Below, piece by piece: positions 50,634 through 61,958 of a stretch of DNA of 64,000 nt. The DNA lies in contig OZ345364.1 of the NCBI GenBank assembly GCA_977006965.1, positions 620,001 to 684,000 of the forward strand, in the 5' to 3' direction. The stretch's first letter is position 1. Each line of letters starts with the position of its first letter. A program made the translations under genes and the position numbers. Source of the stretch: Phymatolithon calcareum. Taxonomy: Eukaryota > Rhodophyta > Florideophyceae > Hapalidiales. The notes beneath the pieces are model-generated. The model did no database searches. It saw only the letters and a program-made list of their open reading frames with translations, and was not told the DNA's origin.

Positions 50634-52500
50634 ATGAGCATAGAGGTAATTGGCGCCAAAAAAGCGTCCTGCAATCGATTCCTGGATGACCTGGACGAAA
50701 TCCCAGCAGCAGCAGCCCTTGAGAAGACGTCCAAAACGGCAAGAGCTCTCTCTAGGCGAAAGACCGAAAATGTCAAGCAAGGAAGTACGCTCTCACCGGC
50801 ACTGTTCCTTGCCCACCTCTCAAGCCTCTGCTGCTCCGAGGAAAGATGGCCCGAAGATACCAAATCGTTTGTTCCCTCTTGGACTTTCCGAAGCGACATA
50901 GAAGACGCCATCAGAGATAGTCCAATTGGTAGGGCTCCTGGACTGGACAAAGTACAAACCGAAATGCTGAAAGTGGACCCAGTACTAAGCACAAGAGTAC
51001 TATTTGCGATTTGGGAAGCTTGTGGTCGTTTGCAAACCACAACCTTGGCTTGGAGAACAGCTGAAATTGTACCTATCTACAATGATGGAGATACAGAAAT
51101 GCCGACGAGCTACCGCCCAATCTCCCTCCTAAGCTACATGAGGAAGGTAATCGATATGGCCTTCGACAAGATGATCAAAAGGAATTACAAGTTCCATATC
51201 TCACAGCTTGGGTTCCACAAACGAAAGGGCACTGAGTTGGCGCTTCTCCATGATGAAGCCCTCCGACAATCAGGCGACAGCTGCGTGGCAGTCTTAGACC
51301 TTAAAGCTGCCTACGACTCCGTACCAAGGAAAAAGCTTGCAGAGAGAATAAGGAAGATGTTGGAACCAGAGATCGCCAAAATGATTATTCCATTTCTGGA
51401 TCCCTCATTCATACAGACGAGAGACGACGAGGATTACGTGTGGTGCACCATTGACAGAGGCGTTCCTCAGGGGTCCCCTCTCAGTCCGTTCTTGTACAAT
51501 ATCTTTATGGACACGTTTGCCGTTGTTCTAGACTCCATTCTAAAGAATCTCACAAACGAGCCCTGCAAAATGTTTGCAGACAAAGTATCCTGGACATAGC
51601 CTCGGAGTGGGCGCAGAGAAATGGTATGGTGTGGAACACCGTGAAAAGCGTAATTCTTTGGACCAAGGATACGGCAAGCCATAGCTTCCGGTTCTCAGGG
51701 CGGCGGGTAAACACTCTCCGGGAGGTAAAATACCTCGGCGTAGAACTAACGGAACAGGGAGTTTCAGACACCAAACTGACAGACAGGATCAAGAAATCCA
51801 ATAATGCGCTTGGGTATCTCCGACAGCTGGGCGTGTTTACTAATAGTGTCCAACCCGCGAGGGCGATTAGGCTGCACAAATCTCTTGTGCAATATGCTCT
51901 ACATCTCAAACCTTGGACCGCGAAAGTGGCCTCGGAAGTCAGGAAGGTTGAATCTATGTTCTTCGAGCAAATCTTTGGGAAACCAGGAAAAAGAAGCTTG
52001 GACAGGTGCAGGGTCATGTGTCGAATCCTCCAACCCAAGGTAAGAAGAGACATCCTTGCAAGACGCTTTGTCCAGAGATTGTTAAGAAGACGCGATGCGC
52101 TGGTATCTGGTCCAACAATAGAGATCGCGAACAAGGAACGTCAAGAAACGGAAAGAGATATCGTCCAGGCGAGAGTGAATGGATTCCTGTGCGAAGATGC
52201 AAATGCGAAGGTACAAACGAAACGACAGCTAAAAACGTCAAGAAATACCACGAAACAAGATACTGGAGGCCACAGAGGATGTCGAAAAGTCCAAAAAATT
52301 ACTTATACCACGCGAAAGTGTCGTTACCCCCGAACCTTCTCTTCAATGCAAGAAGACATAGAACACTTGCCATCAATTGGTCATTTGGAATGTTCCCTCC
52401 CATGAGTACCTCCACCCTTATCGAACATACCCGCCAATGTGGGAAAGATGCCATCGAAGACGTGATAAATGGCCTCGCTAAGGACAGACTCTCCAAATAG
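50634..52500 (+). pseudogene. nLTR-1 RT and C-terminal region, broken
   Basis: The frame 50634-51599 (321 codons) carries the linker, GRAPGLDKVQTEMLKVDPVL, SYRPISLLSYMRK, AVLDLKAAYDSVPRKKLAER and GVPQGSPLSPFLYN. At the active site the sequence runs FADKVSWT-stop: about 36 nt are deleted relative to the full-length copy, removing the second Asp. Frames 51626-52405 and 52006-52500 contain the rest with frameshifts, ending AKDRLSK near 52500. Confidence 0.8.
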
Positions 52501-53101
52501 GACAGCGCCTGTACTAAGCGAGCACTCAGCGAGCTCTAAACCATGTTTCAGGCTGTGGACAAGTAAGGACTGCCCGCAACTTGAAATCACAGCGTGTCAC
52601 AGGACAGGGGAGTAATTTTCCTCCTCGAGGTCCCGAAGGAGACCAGAGGTGGGTTTCTGTAGTCCACTGAATCGTGTTACACCAACAAGATAAGAAACTC
52701 TTCCATAGACAGAATCTAGCCAAAACCTCTTGGCCTTAGGAAAGTTGCCCCAGGCGTCAGCAGATGCGTCTGTAAATTTTAAATAAAAATCTACCTATCT
52801 TCTTCTTCATATTCATATTATACTATTTCCGAAAACAGAATATTACCGTAACCGCTTGCACTTTCAAGTGGTCCGGAGTGTCGCGGATACAGCTGATGAC
52901 ATTGGGGGCGCTCCAGTCTTAGAATTTCCTTTGCGCTTGGTGAACGATTAGGTGGGGTCTGGACCGAGTTCTTGGTATTCTACGTGGACTACCACGACAT
53001 GGTTAGACAGGGTCTGTTCGAAATACGAAACATTTACTGCGTTTACTAGTACTGTTCATTGGACTGGTTTCGTGATAGTTCGATTTCGTGTTCACTAGGA
53101 A

Positions 53102-54017
53102 AAAAGTTTTATTTTATTATTCAAGTTTATTTTTTTCAAGTCAAAAAAGCCCCACAGACTTCCGAAGGAATGGGCAAGGCTTCCTCTGATGCTTCCTACT
53201 TTTTTGCAGCTCACGAAACGACCAGAAGAATGGCTGATGGGAAAACTCAGGATTCTAGGTAATCCTATCTCAGTCCTCTATGAGATTCTTGGTGCTTGCC
53301 TTCTGCAAATCAATACAGGCCTTCTTCTTTCTCCATGCGTTCTATGAGTGTTTTACTAAATAGTAAGAGCTTGCCTTGCACCTTTTCTGCTTCCAGTCTT
53401 ATTTTTCGTTCGAGGTCGTACCCTGCTAGCGTGCGTGCAAGGGTCTCTATATGCTCTCTTGCTCTGGTGCCTAATTCTTCGGCCACACTTGTTGTTGCAC
53501 CTGCGGGAATATTCCACAGGCATACTGCAGCGCGAGTTGCCTGTGCTTCACCTTGGGGAACTTAAAGATTGCTGGCATTTCTCTTGTCTTCTCGAATGGA
53601 ATTTTCCTTTTCCGCTTCGATTCGAGGCGAGCGAGAGTAAGTCCTGAAGATCGGCGCGGCACGCGGACCCGGGACGTCGGTAAACTTGCTTCGGCGCGGG
53701 AAACGACCTCGACACGATACGATGCTCTGCGTGGCCATTGAAGTGAAATGATTTTCCCCCTCGAGATCTCTCCGTTGAGATCAGAGGTAGGTTTTCTAAT
53801 TTTGCTGACTATAGCCGTTTTTATGCGAAATGGAGCCTCTGGGCTCTGAGTTGAGTCCTCGTGGCTCATCAGAAGTGTTGCCCCAAGCGTCTGCAGATGC
53901 GTTGGTAACACTATAATAAAAATCTCCACTTCTTCTTCTTCGATTGGAGGCGGTCTCCTTCCATTGCCAGAAATCTAGATCGAAGTGTTTTCGAACACTC
54001 ATTTGTCTGGATATGAT
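53102..54017 (-). mobile_element. nLTR-5 copy b: split by nLTR-12, TSD-flanked
   Basis: The 8-bp TSD is ACTAGGAA (53094-53101 and 54018-54025); Z1 shows the uninterrupted target. It begins with an A/T-rich 3' tail and AAAAGCCCCACAGACTTCCG. The coding part matches the C-terminal module of copy a, with the end EKEEGLY near 53313. Confidence 0.85.
53630..53937 (+). mobile_element. nLTR-12 copy c: TSD-flanked insertion in nLTR-5
   Basis: 308 bp with a 15-bp TSD CTTCGATTSGAGGCG, one mismatch (53615-53629 and 53938-53952). The stem-loop GCGTCTGCAGATGC is at 53887-53900, then ATAATAAAAATCTCCAC and a TTC tail. It is the longest of the three nLTR-12 copies. Confidence 0.9.
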
Positions 54018-54205
54018 ACTAGGAACACAAGTGCTTACCCAGGTTGAACGACGAAATCAGCGTAACAGAAAAGTTATAAAATCCCACTGGGTGTTCCTCA
54101 CTGCGAGGGAACCCAAGCATCAAGAAGAAAACTGAAACGTATTCAAGAATTTTAGCACGAGCTAGTGCGGCTAACATCGAAAGCCGGCGACAGTGTTTTC
54201 CACTC

Positions 54206-56607
54206 AGGGATAGTACCAATATTATTGCTATTTATTCGGGCACATGATGCAATAGCAATTGCAATACCAATAATGCATGGTTGAAGGCAATAGGAATTGC
54301 AATATCTGACCATTCTTCCAATATCAATTGCAATAACGGAAACTAATTCAAGTCCTCCTGCGCCATGTCTTCACTCACGCGTTGGATCACTCTTGCGCTC
54401 CGGGCAGTGTTTATCGCCACGGAGACCGACTGCTCGTCCCAGTAACCTTTGTTCTCTTTAAGAAACAGCAGGGCTTCTAGTAATAACGGTGTCATCTTCT
54501 TGCGATTGTCTGTCAAAACATTCTTGGCCACCGACCAAAGCCTCTCCACCTCGGCAGTTGAGCCAAGAATAAAGTCGCAATTTATATAAGTCTGATGGAC
54601 TTCGGCACGCTTGCGCTTTTTTACGGCAATTCTTTCCGCCATTGACAGCTGGCCTCCAGCCGATCCGCCGATGGAGCTTGTTATACCGTCATCGTGTTCC
54701 AGTTAGAGCTTCTTGCATGCATCCTTCTCTTCATTTGTCATAGTATCGGACTCACCCCGCTGTATCTTAACAACTCCCGACTCGAATGCTGGGTCACACA
54801 CAATTGATGCACGTGATGCAATGTAGTGTTTTCCAAGCTGACATCGGTATAATGGTGAGTTGATATCGTACTTGCACTGCTCCACTGCTGAAATTAACTC
54901 ATCAAGAGCTAAGCGACAGTCCGACAACGAAGCACCGCGCTTCTGTAGTTCCAGAGTTACCTGGTTGATTTGCTTAAACTGACTTGCGTACAGCATAGAT
55001 CTGTTGCGGAACTGCTCGCTCTCGTCCATAGTTATCGTTGCTCCTTCCGCCTTTGCCGCGTCGATTAACTGCTCGCGTATGCGGTTGAATCGCTTGAGCA
55101 TATGATACGTTCCGGACTAACGCGTCTCATTATGCATAACTGGAGCCAATTCAGTAAGGTTACGTAATATTGCTCGGTTCTTCAGTTTTTTGCAGTCCTT
55201 CATCGTTGCATGCACTGAGTCTATCGCTGCTTGCAGTCTATCATCACTGACAACCATCTTGTTCACCTCTAGGTTGAGCTTATGACTAGCACAGCTAACA
55301 TGAGCGATTTCCATAAGCCTGGCGATTGACTTGTTGACATTGCAGTTGTCGGCAACCTGACAAACTGCCCACGTATGCACGTTGACCCCGAAGAAGTCGA
55401 ACACGTCTTCTAGTTGACGCACGTGAGCGTGTGCGTTGAATGTAGTGGTTTCAAGATGCGACATGCCTCTTTGAACATCATCCTCTTCTACGTTCGCAAT
55501 AGGACTCACAGACAGAAGCACAATAGCGAGCTCTTCATTCTCGCGCGCGGTGCCTCTTTCCAGCATGTTCACACGTCTCATTAACAAGCCGTATACACCC
55601 AAGTAATGTGTCCCATTGGCGGTCCAGCCATCGTGCATAATGGCTCCTTTGGTACCAGAAATATAGTCTCTGATTCGCAGTTCGACGAGCTCAACGAGCT
55701 TGAATAGTGTCTCTTTGAATATCCGAGTTGAGAACTTCTCACGGAAGCACGAAAACTTGCGATGTTCCTTGCTTTAAAAATGTGAAACCGGCAATGACAT
55801 GTAGACCACAAGTCTAATGTACTCGTACATGGCCTGCTCCTTGTCAGTTGTGAGAAATGTCATTGGTGAATGAGTGGCGATAAACGAGCTTGTTTGTCGG
55901 CGGCGTAGACTGGCCAGCGCATCTCTGTAGACCTGAAAAAGGTAATCTTCGCTTCCTCGAGATATGCAACTCTTCAGGTGGCTGTATAGGTTAGTATACC
56001 CCCTTCCTTTTTCAAAAGCGATTTCACCATTATCTTGGCTGTCAGCACCTTTCGGGCAGAGAAGGATGTTAAAAGGCACTTTATAGCGTGTTATTCCAGT
56101 TCTACGAGACTGCACATCGCGTTCTTCTTCACGTAGCTTCTGCGTTAGTACCTCAACAACTTCTTTTGGGCCTGGTTTGCGTCCGTTGCTTGACGTTCTG
56201 GACGTAGTGTTTCGGAAGAGCAATTCGCAGGAGTGTGAAATCCAAGAGATAGCGTGAGCAAGACAGCATTCAAGAGCAATATCCGAGTCAATGCCAGTCG
56301 ACGTGTCTGTAATTATGAGAGCAGAATTCTGACAGTAATCGGATGCCGCAGATTCGGGTGGCAATATGTAAACTGTGTGGGGAGCTTCTGTAACCCTTTT
56401 CCGTAAATTTCCCTTACAGATCCTGTACCGCAGCGCTGTACGACGATCTTGCCAGCGCCGAGGAGGGCAAGGGTTTACCTTGATTTTCTATCATATGCCA
56501 TCACTTTTTGCAATAACTATTGCAATAAGAACCTCTCAGGGCAATTAAGACTTTATTGCAATATATTGCAATAAAAAGAATAAAAATAATATTGGTACCA
56601 AGCGTGG
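54206..56607 (-). mobile_element. hAT-type DNA transposon with 8-bp TSD
   Basis: The 8-bp TSD TTCCACTC (54198-54205 and 56608-56615) agrees with hAT elements. Z1 has the empty site as a related sequence. The ends share GTACCAATATTATT in inverted orientation; the first bases are diverged. The 2,402-bp element has subterminal TATTGCAATA repeats at both ends and one transposase gene. Confidence 0.85.
54343..56364 (-). pseudogene. hAT transposase with three in-frame stops
   Basis: One reading frame of 674 codons from 56364 to 54343, interrupted by TAA (near 55774), TAG (near 55117) and TAA (near 54703) but with no frameshift. The N-terminal part has a BED-like pattern (NILLCPKG...GYTNLYSHLKSC). 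The core has LVELRIRDYISGTKGAIMHD and HDGWTANGTHYLGVYGLL, in the place of the hAT catalytic region, then VCQVADNCNVNKSIARLMEI. The C-terminal hAT dimerisation segment is AEVERLWSVAKNVLTDNRKK, LLLEALLFLKEN. Function is lost through the stops. Confidence 0.85.
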
Positions 56608-56935
56608 TTCCACTCGTTGTGGACAAAGCTATCGATTCACAAAACTTTTGGGCACGGCAATCGTAGAACCGGTTATCTTCCATAGATTCTACCTTCTGGC
56701 CGTGAATCTAGGATGACGTTGATAAGATCTAAGCCATCTCGCCGATCCGAAAGCTGGGCCTCGCTTGTCATCAGGCTGATATTCGTCTACGTCATCTCGC
56801 TCACTTGAGAAAGTTTGGCTAATTCGATATCGGGGAACATAGATTACCAACAAGGCTTAACCGGTATACCTTCTTGTATATCCAACCCAGATGAGTTCGC
56901 CCGCATGACGGAAAATTCATAAGTGCAAAGTGACA

Positions 56936-57978
56936 GCGCTTTGCAGCAGGGAATTGTAATACCCTGCTCTTTCGCACGCCGAGACAGCACGAGAAAACTT
57001 GTGATCGGCTGAGGAACGTCGACGCGATACCTTCGCTGTCCTAGGCTGGCGTCTGGGGACATCGATTGCAGTGACCCTTCCTGGGCACCGCTATCCCTTC
57101 CAGTAGACGGCTCTTACGTGTGGATGCCGGAAGGTCCATGCAGAAGAGAGGCCTACCAAAGGTACTGGTAAGCCTCGACCTAATCCAGGTTCTGGTTTTT
57201 GCGCATCATGTGATTGCCAGAACACTGGGGTCTTCCTTCTGCTTTTGCTAAATTTCTAATCGAGCTGATTACTACTTAAGAACAATAAAGGCAGCGCCAT
57301 CGGATCCGAGCAACCGCATGGCGACCAAGCCTCTCAATCTCTCCTGTTCCCAACGTTATCATAGTTCCCATCTTTTCGTTCACCCCGACATGCCGTGAGG
57401 CGTTACAGAAGCCTTGGCAAGTCACTCGTGGAAATCTCCATGTTTCTAACGTTGAATGAGCGGCAGTCTGATATTCTCTTTGAGAAATCTTCTCGATCAA
57501 AGGTAGGTTTTTTCTATTTTGACAGACCAAAGGTTGTCCCCATCATCTGCAAAATGCATTTCAAGCATTAAGAATTCAATGGTCTCTCATATGAATACAA
57601 TTCTGAGTACCGGGCCGTCGTTACATCGTCGAGCGGACCGCCGGAGTGTCAGAGGTTTTTCAGGACACGATATTTACACCAATTCCCCTCTCCGAATCGC
57701 TTGATCCCCGCTTTATCTAAGCTCTCAGATTTGCTCATGATGATTATTTCTAAAGCAACAGAATGGGTTTAGTGTAGCACAAGTACTGTTATCTTCTCTG
57801 CAAGGTGATTCTGAAATAAACTAAATGCCATAAATGGGCCTGCTATCTCGCACTGATCGACATTGGACGTGATTCTGACCAGCCTTGAAAACTGTTGACT
57901 TCAGTGACATATACGATTCGTCTTTTTCTGCGACCTTGAACCGTTTTTTAACTGAGACTGCAGCGCTAGCAGACAATT
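56936..57978. other. Unassigned region
   Basis: An 84-codon minus frame (57530-57276, HVGVNEKMGTMITLGTGEIE) and shorter frames without recognised domains. The stretch CTACCAAAGGTACTGGTAAG near 57160 is weakly palindromic. No family match within the window. Confidence 0.35.
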
Positions 57979-58250
57979 TCATGTACTTCCATCGATATGC
58001 TTTTGCTCGCTGTTTGTACATGGACGTTCAGTGTCGGCTCTGATACTAACATTAGCGAGTAGTCCTAGATGATTACCTGTTTGCCATTTCCCGTAGGTAC
58101 TAAATAGACCGTGAGAGAAACAAGAATATTCGCATCCATCCATCCGTTTCCAGTAAAAGTCGCAGCATGTCTTCTTGTATTCCCTGCTAAGAGCACATAT
58201 TTGGCACGGTTTACGTTTCGAAATGGCGAAATGCAGGTGCAGGAAGGCGA
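57979..58250 (-). other. Cysteine-rich open segment without ATG
   Basis: An open minus-strand stretch of about 90 codons between stops, reading KRKPCQICALSREYKKTCCD, then KRMDGCEYSCFSHG. The spacing C-x2-C...CC...C-x3-C is reminiscent of the cysteine-rich C terminus of piggyBac-type transposases, but nothing else nearby supports that. It could also be chance or an exon. Confidence 0.3.
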
Positions 58251-58517
58251 GTCAGATCTCACATACATCAAACTGTTCTGCAACTAAAGGAATGGAATTT
58301 CACTTCCGTTTAAACTTGTTATCCTACGGTCCCTTCAGGTGCAATTTCGCCTAAAATACCTTATTTTTTCGTGCGAGCCTCAGGATTGCGCGCATTGGTG
58401 TGCGCAGACCCGTTTTCTGTTCCTTAGATGTGAAGAAAGAGAAAATCAGAGGCGCGAGTTCTTGGGCAAAGGCGTTCAGGCCATCTGTTCCCTTCAAACA
58501 AGTTGCTCTTTGTTGAT

Positions 58518-59153
58518 TTAGATTCTGTTGCCTCTGATCACAGAATGAACAGCATTATCGGCTGGTGCGTTCTGCGCAATTCGTTGAAGAATAGACCCAT
58601 CGCGGTACGCAAGTGCCTTATAAATGCACTTCTCCACACTGCGCTCATTGTTCGTAATCGCCCTTCGGACACGTGCCATGAGATTCTTCTGTTCTTCCTC
58701 CTTCTGACTACTTGAGGATCCACCAACATACCAGTGTGTCTTAAGGTTTCGTTGGTTATTCTTGTAGCTGTTCCTTTCCACCTCAGCGTCACGCAACGCA
58801 AGCTCTATGACGGCCTTGGCAATGTCGCCCACGTCCTTGTAGCCCGGTCCATGGGCCCCGATGAGATGAGCTGATAGCACTGCCCAAGCGCCTGATTCCT
58901 TGCGCATGGATTCTAGAGCAGATATCCAGTCTGTCCAACGGTACTGGAATGAACTATTGTTGGCGTCCAGACGATGATGCGTGGAGGACGGCTTCCAGAG
59001 GCGCGGAAATGACGGAAAAACATACATCAGGAGTCGGGCAGATTGCCAAGATCCCTGACGGCGTTCCTTGTATCTACCGACCATGCCCGGTGCATTGTCT
59101 GTGAGCTGAAGACCGTTGAAGAGGACGAGAGTGTGAGGCATTGTTACGGCCAA
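58518..59153 (-). CDS. Hypothetical protein, 211 codons
   Basis: An intact frame from ATG 59153 (a second ATG four codons in, MPHTLV) to TAA. Hydrophilic, with a Trp-rich middle (FQYRWTDWISALESMRKESG, GAWAVLSAHLIGAHGPGYKD) and a basic Lys/Arg/Gln C-terminal half (SSSSQKEEEQKNLMARVRRA). No signal peptide or membrane segment. No family recognised. Upstream on the same strand, open sequence (MNPTRYKYVETKFLVAQVDQ) ends at a stop just before the start, so the gene may be larger and broken or spliced. Length and lack of stops support a real protein, either host or transposon. Confidence 0.45.
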   Translation of the reverse strand: MAVTMPHTLVLFNGLQLTDNAPGMVGRYKERRQGSWQSARLLMYVFPSFPRLWKPSSTHHRLDANNSSFQYRWTDWISALESMRKESGAWAVLSAHLIGAHGPGYKDVGDIAKAVIELALRDAEVERNSYKNNQRNLKTHWYVGGSSSSQKEEEQKNLMARVRRAITNNERSVEKCIYKALAYRDGSILQRIAQNAPADNAVHSVIRGNRI

Positions 59154-60390
59154 CCAATTCGAAGAGCGGAGTGCTGAACTTGATCGACCTGAGCGACAAG
59201 GAACTTAGTCTCAACGTATTTATATCTGGTCGGGTTCATTGTGGACTCTATTGTAAGCCGGTGCCCTTCGATCCCCGATACCGTCCACAGGAGTAAAGCG
59301 GCCAACAGGACATCACTATGTGTAAATTTTTGCTGCGGACAAGTTCAAAATGTTTCCTCTGTAGATTGAGTTTCCGCTGATGCTCGGCAAGTTATTTCGT
59401 CCTGGCATGAGCAGCATTGTGACATAGGAGGACGTCAGGCAGTTGCAATTCAGGATTCAAGTTCGCAATGTGCACAAATTTCGAACGTTTAATGAAATAT
59501 TTTTCTCTTAGAAAAACGTGATGTCCCAAATTCGTCTGGTGTGTGCTGAGTCAAAAACATACCACTAAGTCGGCGTATGATGCCCTGTCTGTGTTTCTAT
59601 TTTGCTGCTGCTTTTGACCATACCAGGAGCAATCCGATTTTCGCACATCTACTGTATCTCGATAGCACAAAGACAATAGAAGTGTCACGAACTCTGCATC
59701 GTTGCCGACAGTGCACTGAACAGGTTGTACAGCGGACATATCGTGCCTTTCTTGTGACGTGTAGACTTTGCGGTCGAACGAAGGGAGTCGACTCTAAATT
59801 CTCCCTTCGAGGGCAATCAAACCTTGTTAATCAAGGCAATATGCTTAACCAGATGCATCCCGACGGACTTGTGTGGTAACAGCGGTGTTAGTTTCTGGAA
59901 TTCAAAAAGAAACTGTAGTTGAGATAGCAGAGTGCAATATCATGTTTCACAGTCTATTTCTTACTTCGTCGCCAACGAGAATTGTCTAAGAGTCGAGAAG
60001 ATTTTGTGTCCTGATAACTATTACGGACGTTGTAGTGCTCATTGTTGCCATTGCAGAGTAGTACAGCGCAGCGAAATGATCAGGGGGAGCTGGATGTATG
60101 TAGGTCATATATGGTCTATGTGAAGGTATATCACACTATGGGACGCTGTCAACTTAAGTTCGATGAAATCGAACTTGACACGACACTATTGCAAGTCATC
60201 TCAGCTATCGCTACAGTTGAAAACAAAAAATGGCAATCTACTCCACACTTCGAGACGAAACTACCACAGCACCCGGGCGACAAGTCGAAGACTACCGTTT
60301 ATTGGAAAGCTGGCTGGCTACTCAACATGAAGTTAAAAGTACTTGGTTTTTTTCCGTATGGTACAGAATACAGTTGATTGTCCTCACTGC
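59154..60390. other. Unassigned region with small open frames
   Basis: Frames 59577-59879 (plus, 100 codons, with CRQC and CRLCGRTKG) and 60042-60377 (plus, 111 codons). No recognised domain; both are weak candidates. Confidence 0.3.
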
Positions 60391-60401
60391 TTTCCTTGCT
60401 T

Positions 60402-60626
60402 GCTGGGATGATCGCAGTAATTGCGTGGTAACGTACTCAACCCTCGTCGAAGACGCGCGCTGCTTTTGAGTTTAAGACACTAACAAGAGCGCTTGTTGGT
60501 CGAGAATACGAATGAAAAACGTTTTGGGTAGCTAGAAGAGTTTGGCTCTGAGAATCTTGCAGTACCTGTCCCGTTACTACTACGTGATACTTTGGGAGCT
60601 TTCAAAATAAAATCATCAATATCCCC
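60402..60626 (+). mobile_element. nLTR-7 copy d: short TSD-flanked insertion
   Basis: 225 bp with an 11-bp TSD TTTCCTTGCTT (60391-60401 and 60627-60637). The coding end is diverged (TLTRALVGRE near 60480). The 3' end has CTTTGGGAGCTTTCAAAATA and ATATCCCC. Confidence 0.85.
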
Positions 60627-60637
60627 TTTCCTTGCTT

Positions 60638-60794
60638 CCTCGCATGTCCACACTGGCTTCCGTATTTCTAGCTTCAACGTGGTCGTGCACCATCTTCTCA
60701 GACGTCCCATGTCTTCTTCCAGTAGCATCAGATTCCGTGGAATTGGATCGGGGGTCTTGTGCGTCAAGTCCACATGACAAAGATTAATGGCCAT
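60638..60794 (-). other. Open segment interrupted by nLTR-7 copy d
   Basis: The minus frame starts MAINLCHVDLTHKTPDPIPR at 60794 and reaches the insertion at TCEEARK. The frame continues beyond it (AVRTINCILYHTEKNQVLLT) for about 25 codons to a stop. A possible small gene or exon; no family recognised. Confidence 0.3.
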
Positions 60795-60954
60795 TAAACT
60801 GTAGATTACGACCTGCCATACAGGAGCACCTCAGTTTTCATAGATGGAAAAGGTCTATGTGCGAAGGAGGGGAAAGGAAACGTTATGTAGGGACTATCTA
60901 AGAACTGAAGGAGTGCGGTTTAGTTGTTCTTGAGGAAATGGTTCTTTCTTCACT

Positions 60955-61473
60955 ATGAGCACTCTCGACGAGCCATCCCTCAAAATGCGAGACACTCCTC
61001 GAGAGCGAAGACGGATGGTTTTCCGCTTGCCTCTGAGCCCTGCTGTAGTCCACCAAACAAACATAGGTGCTGGTAAAAATTCCAACTCTCTTTCATTGCA
61101 GGCCTGTATGTTTGCATTATTTTCCCAATGCATGCACAATCTACAGCAGGTGTGCTCAATTCTAGACAAAGGTAACCAATGGAGTAATGCTTGCTATGCA
61201 CTCGACGATAGCAGATTCATATCTTCGATTAATAATTGGTGTCGTGTTAAGCGGCTTTTTGAAAATGCAAACTGTACTACCACTTTATCAGAGCGTACAA
61301 TTCCTGCAGTGTGGAACAGTAGTATATTCCACTCTCTTCACAACTGGACAGCTACTGAAGTTAAACAAGCTCGCATTGACCCGGTGCGTCACAGCTTGGC
61401 TCAAGGCGTTATTACTTGGACTGCAGTTTGTATATACAATATATCAGATATCATAGGGTGTTCGAGCGTATGA
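60955..61473 (+). CDS. Hypothetical protein, 172 codons, weak
   Basis: Open from ATG 60955 to TGA. The first part is basic (KMRDTPRERRRMVFRLPLSP), the rest mixed with many Cys, Asn and Trp. No domain, signal or repeat recognised. The complementary strand also has open frames (61201-60980), which lowers confidence. Confidence 0.3.
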   Translation: MSTLDEPSLKMRDTPRERRRMVFRLPLSPAVVHQTNIGAGKNSNSLSLQACMFALFSQCMHNLQQVCSILDKGNQWSNACYALDDSRFISSINNWCRVKRLFENANCTTTLSERTIPAVWNSSIFHSLHNWTATEVKQARIDPVRHSLAQGVITWTAVCIYNISDIIGCSSV

Positions 61474-61958
61474 AGAAGTCATGTTACTATGATACTATAC
61501 CGGAACAGCCTCGAATGCCTTTCATCAGTTGTACAACTGCGGATACTATCATATAAAACATGGACGACGAGACCTGGGCATCACAGGTGCGGGTGTCCTA
61601 CCTTGTTATGTTGGACAACAACGACACTGGACATGCGCTTGTCCAATTAGCCGATCATACAGGACCCGGAGTCGTACAGCGGTCACGCTGGTCACGTTTT
61701 TAAATGCTGCTTGCGATGAACAACTGTACAGTAGGGAATTATTATTGCTCGAGCGCCGGATACGTGTCTAATCTGGTAAGAGCTTCATACATCAGTTCCC
61801 TGGTTTTTAGCTTTTCCGATGGTGGTCTGCATCATGCATGGCTCTTTGCATGGAACATATGAGACGCACTGTAATTATGGAAAGGCTCAGTTCTGTATGC
61901 AGCCTCATAATGCGCATCAGGACTTCGCGTTACTTCACCGACTGATCGAGATGTCATA

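Larger units (their letters stand above)
41743..52808 (+). mobile_element. nLTR-1 copy interrupted by four direct insertions
   Basis: Sequence collinear with the full-length nLTR-1 appears in five pieces: 41743-41801, 47552-47581, 47904-48420, 50036-50156 and 50370-52808. The gaps hold the LTR element, nLTR-11, nLTR-8 (with nLTR-10 inside) and nLTR-2. The net length is about 3.1 kb, truncated 5' inside the endonuclease. The 3' end has the stem-loop (52754-52767), AAATAAAAATCTACC and a TTC tail to 52808. Confidence 0.9.
52809..56935 (+). mobile_element. Z2: second copy of repeat Z, opened by nLTR-5 and hAT
   Basis: Pieces 52809-53101, 54018-54205 and 56616-56935 are collinear with Z1 on the minus strand at 5010-3564. 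Protein-like similarity: LVFYVDYHDMV and RNIYCVY, then GTQVLTQVERRNQRNRK and SHWVFLTAREPKHQE, then ILARASAAN and PL-VVDKAIDSQ across the hAT insertion. The end matches Z1 (AAGTGCAAAGTGACA). Left boundary uncertain. Confidence 0.55.

Noticed and set aside
54343-56364. Stop-codon reassignment (UAR read as an amino acid)
   Set aside because: The intact host-like gene ends at TAG and several retrotransposon frames end at TAA or TAG at the expected place, so the standard code is more likely.
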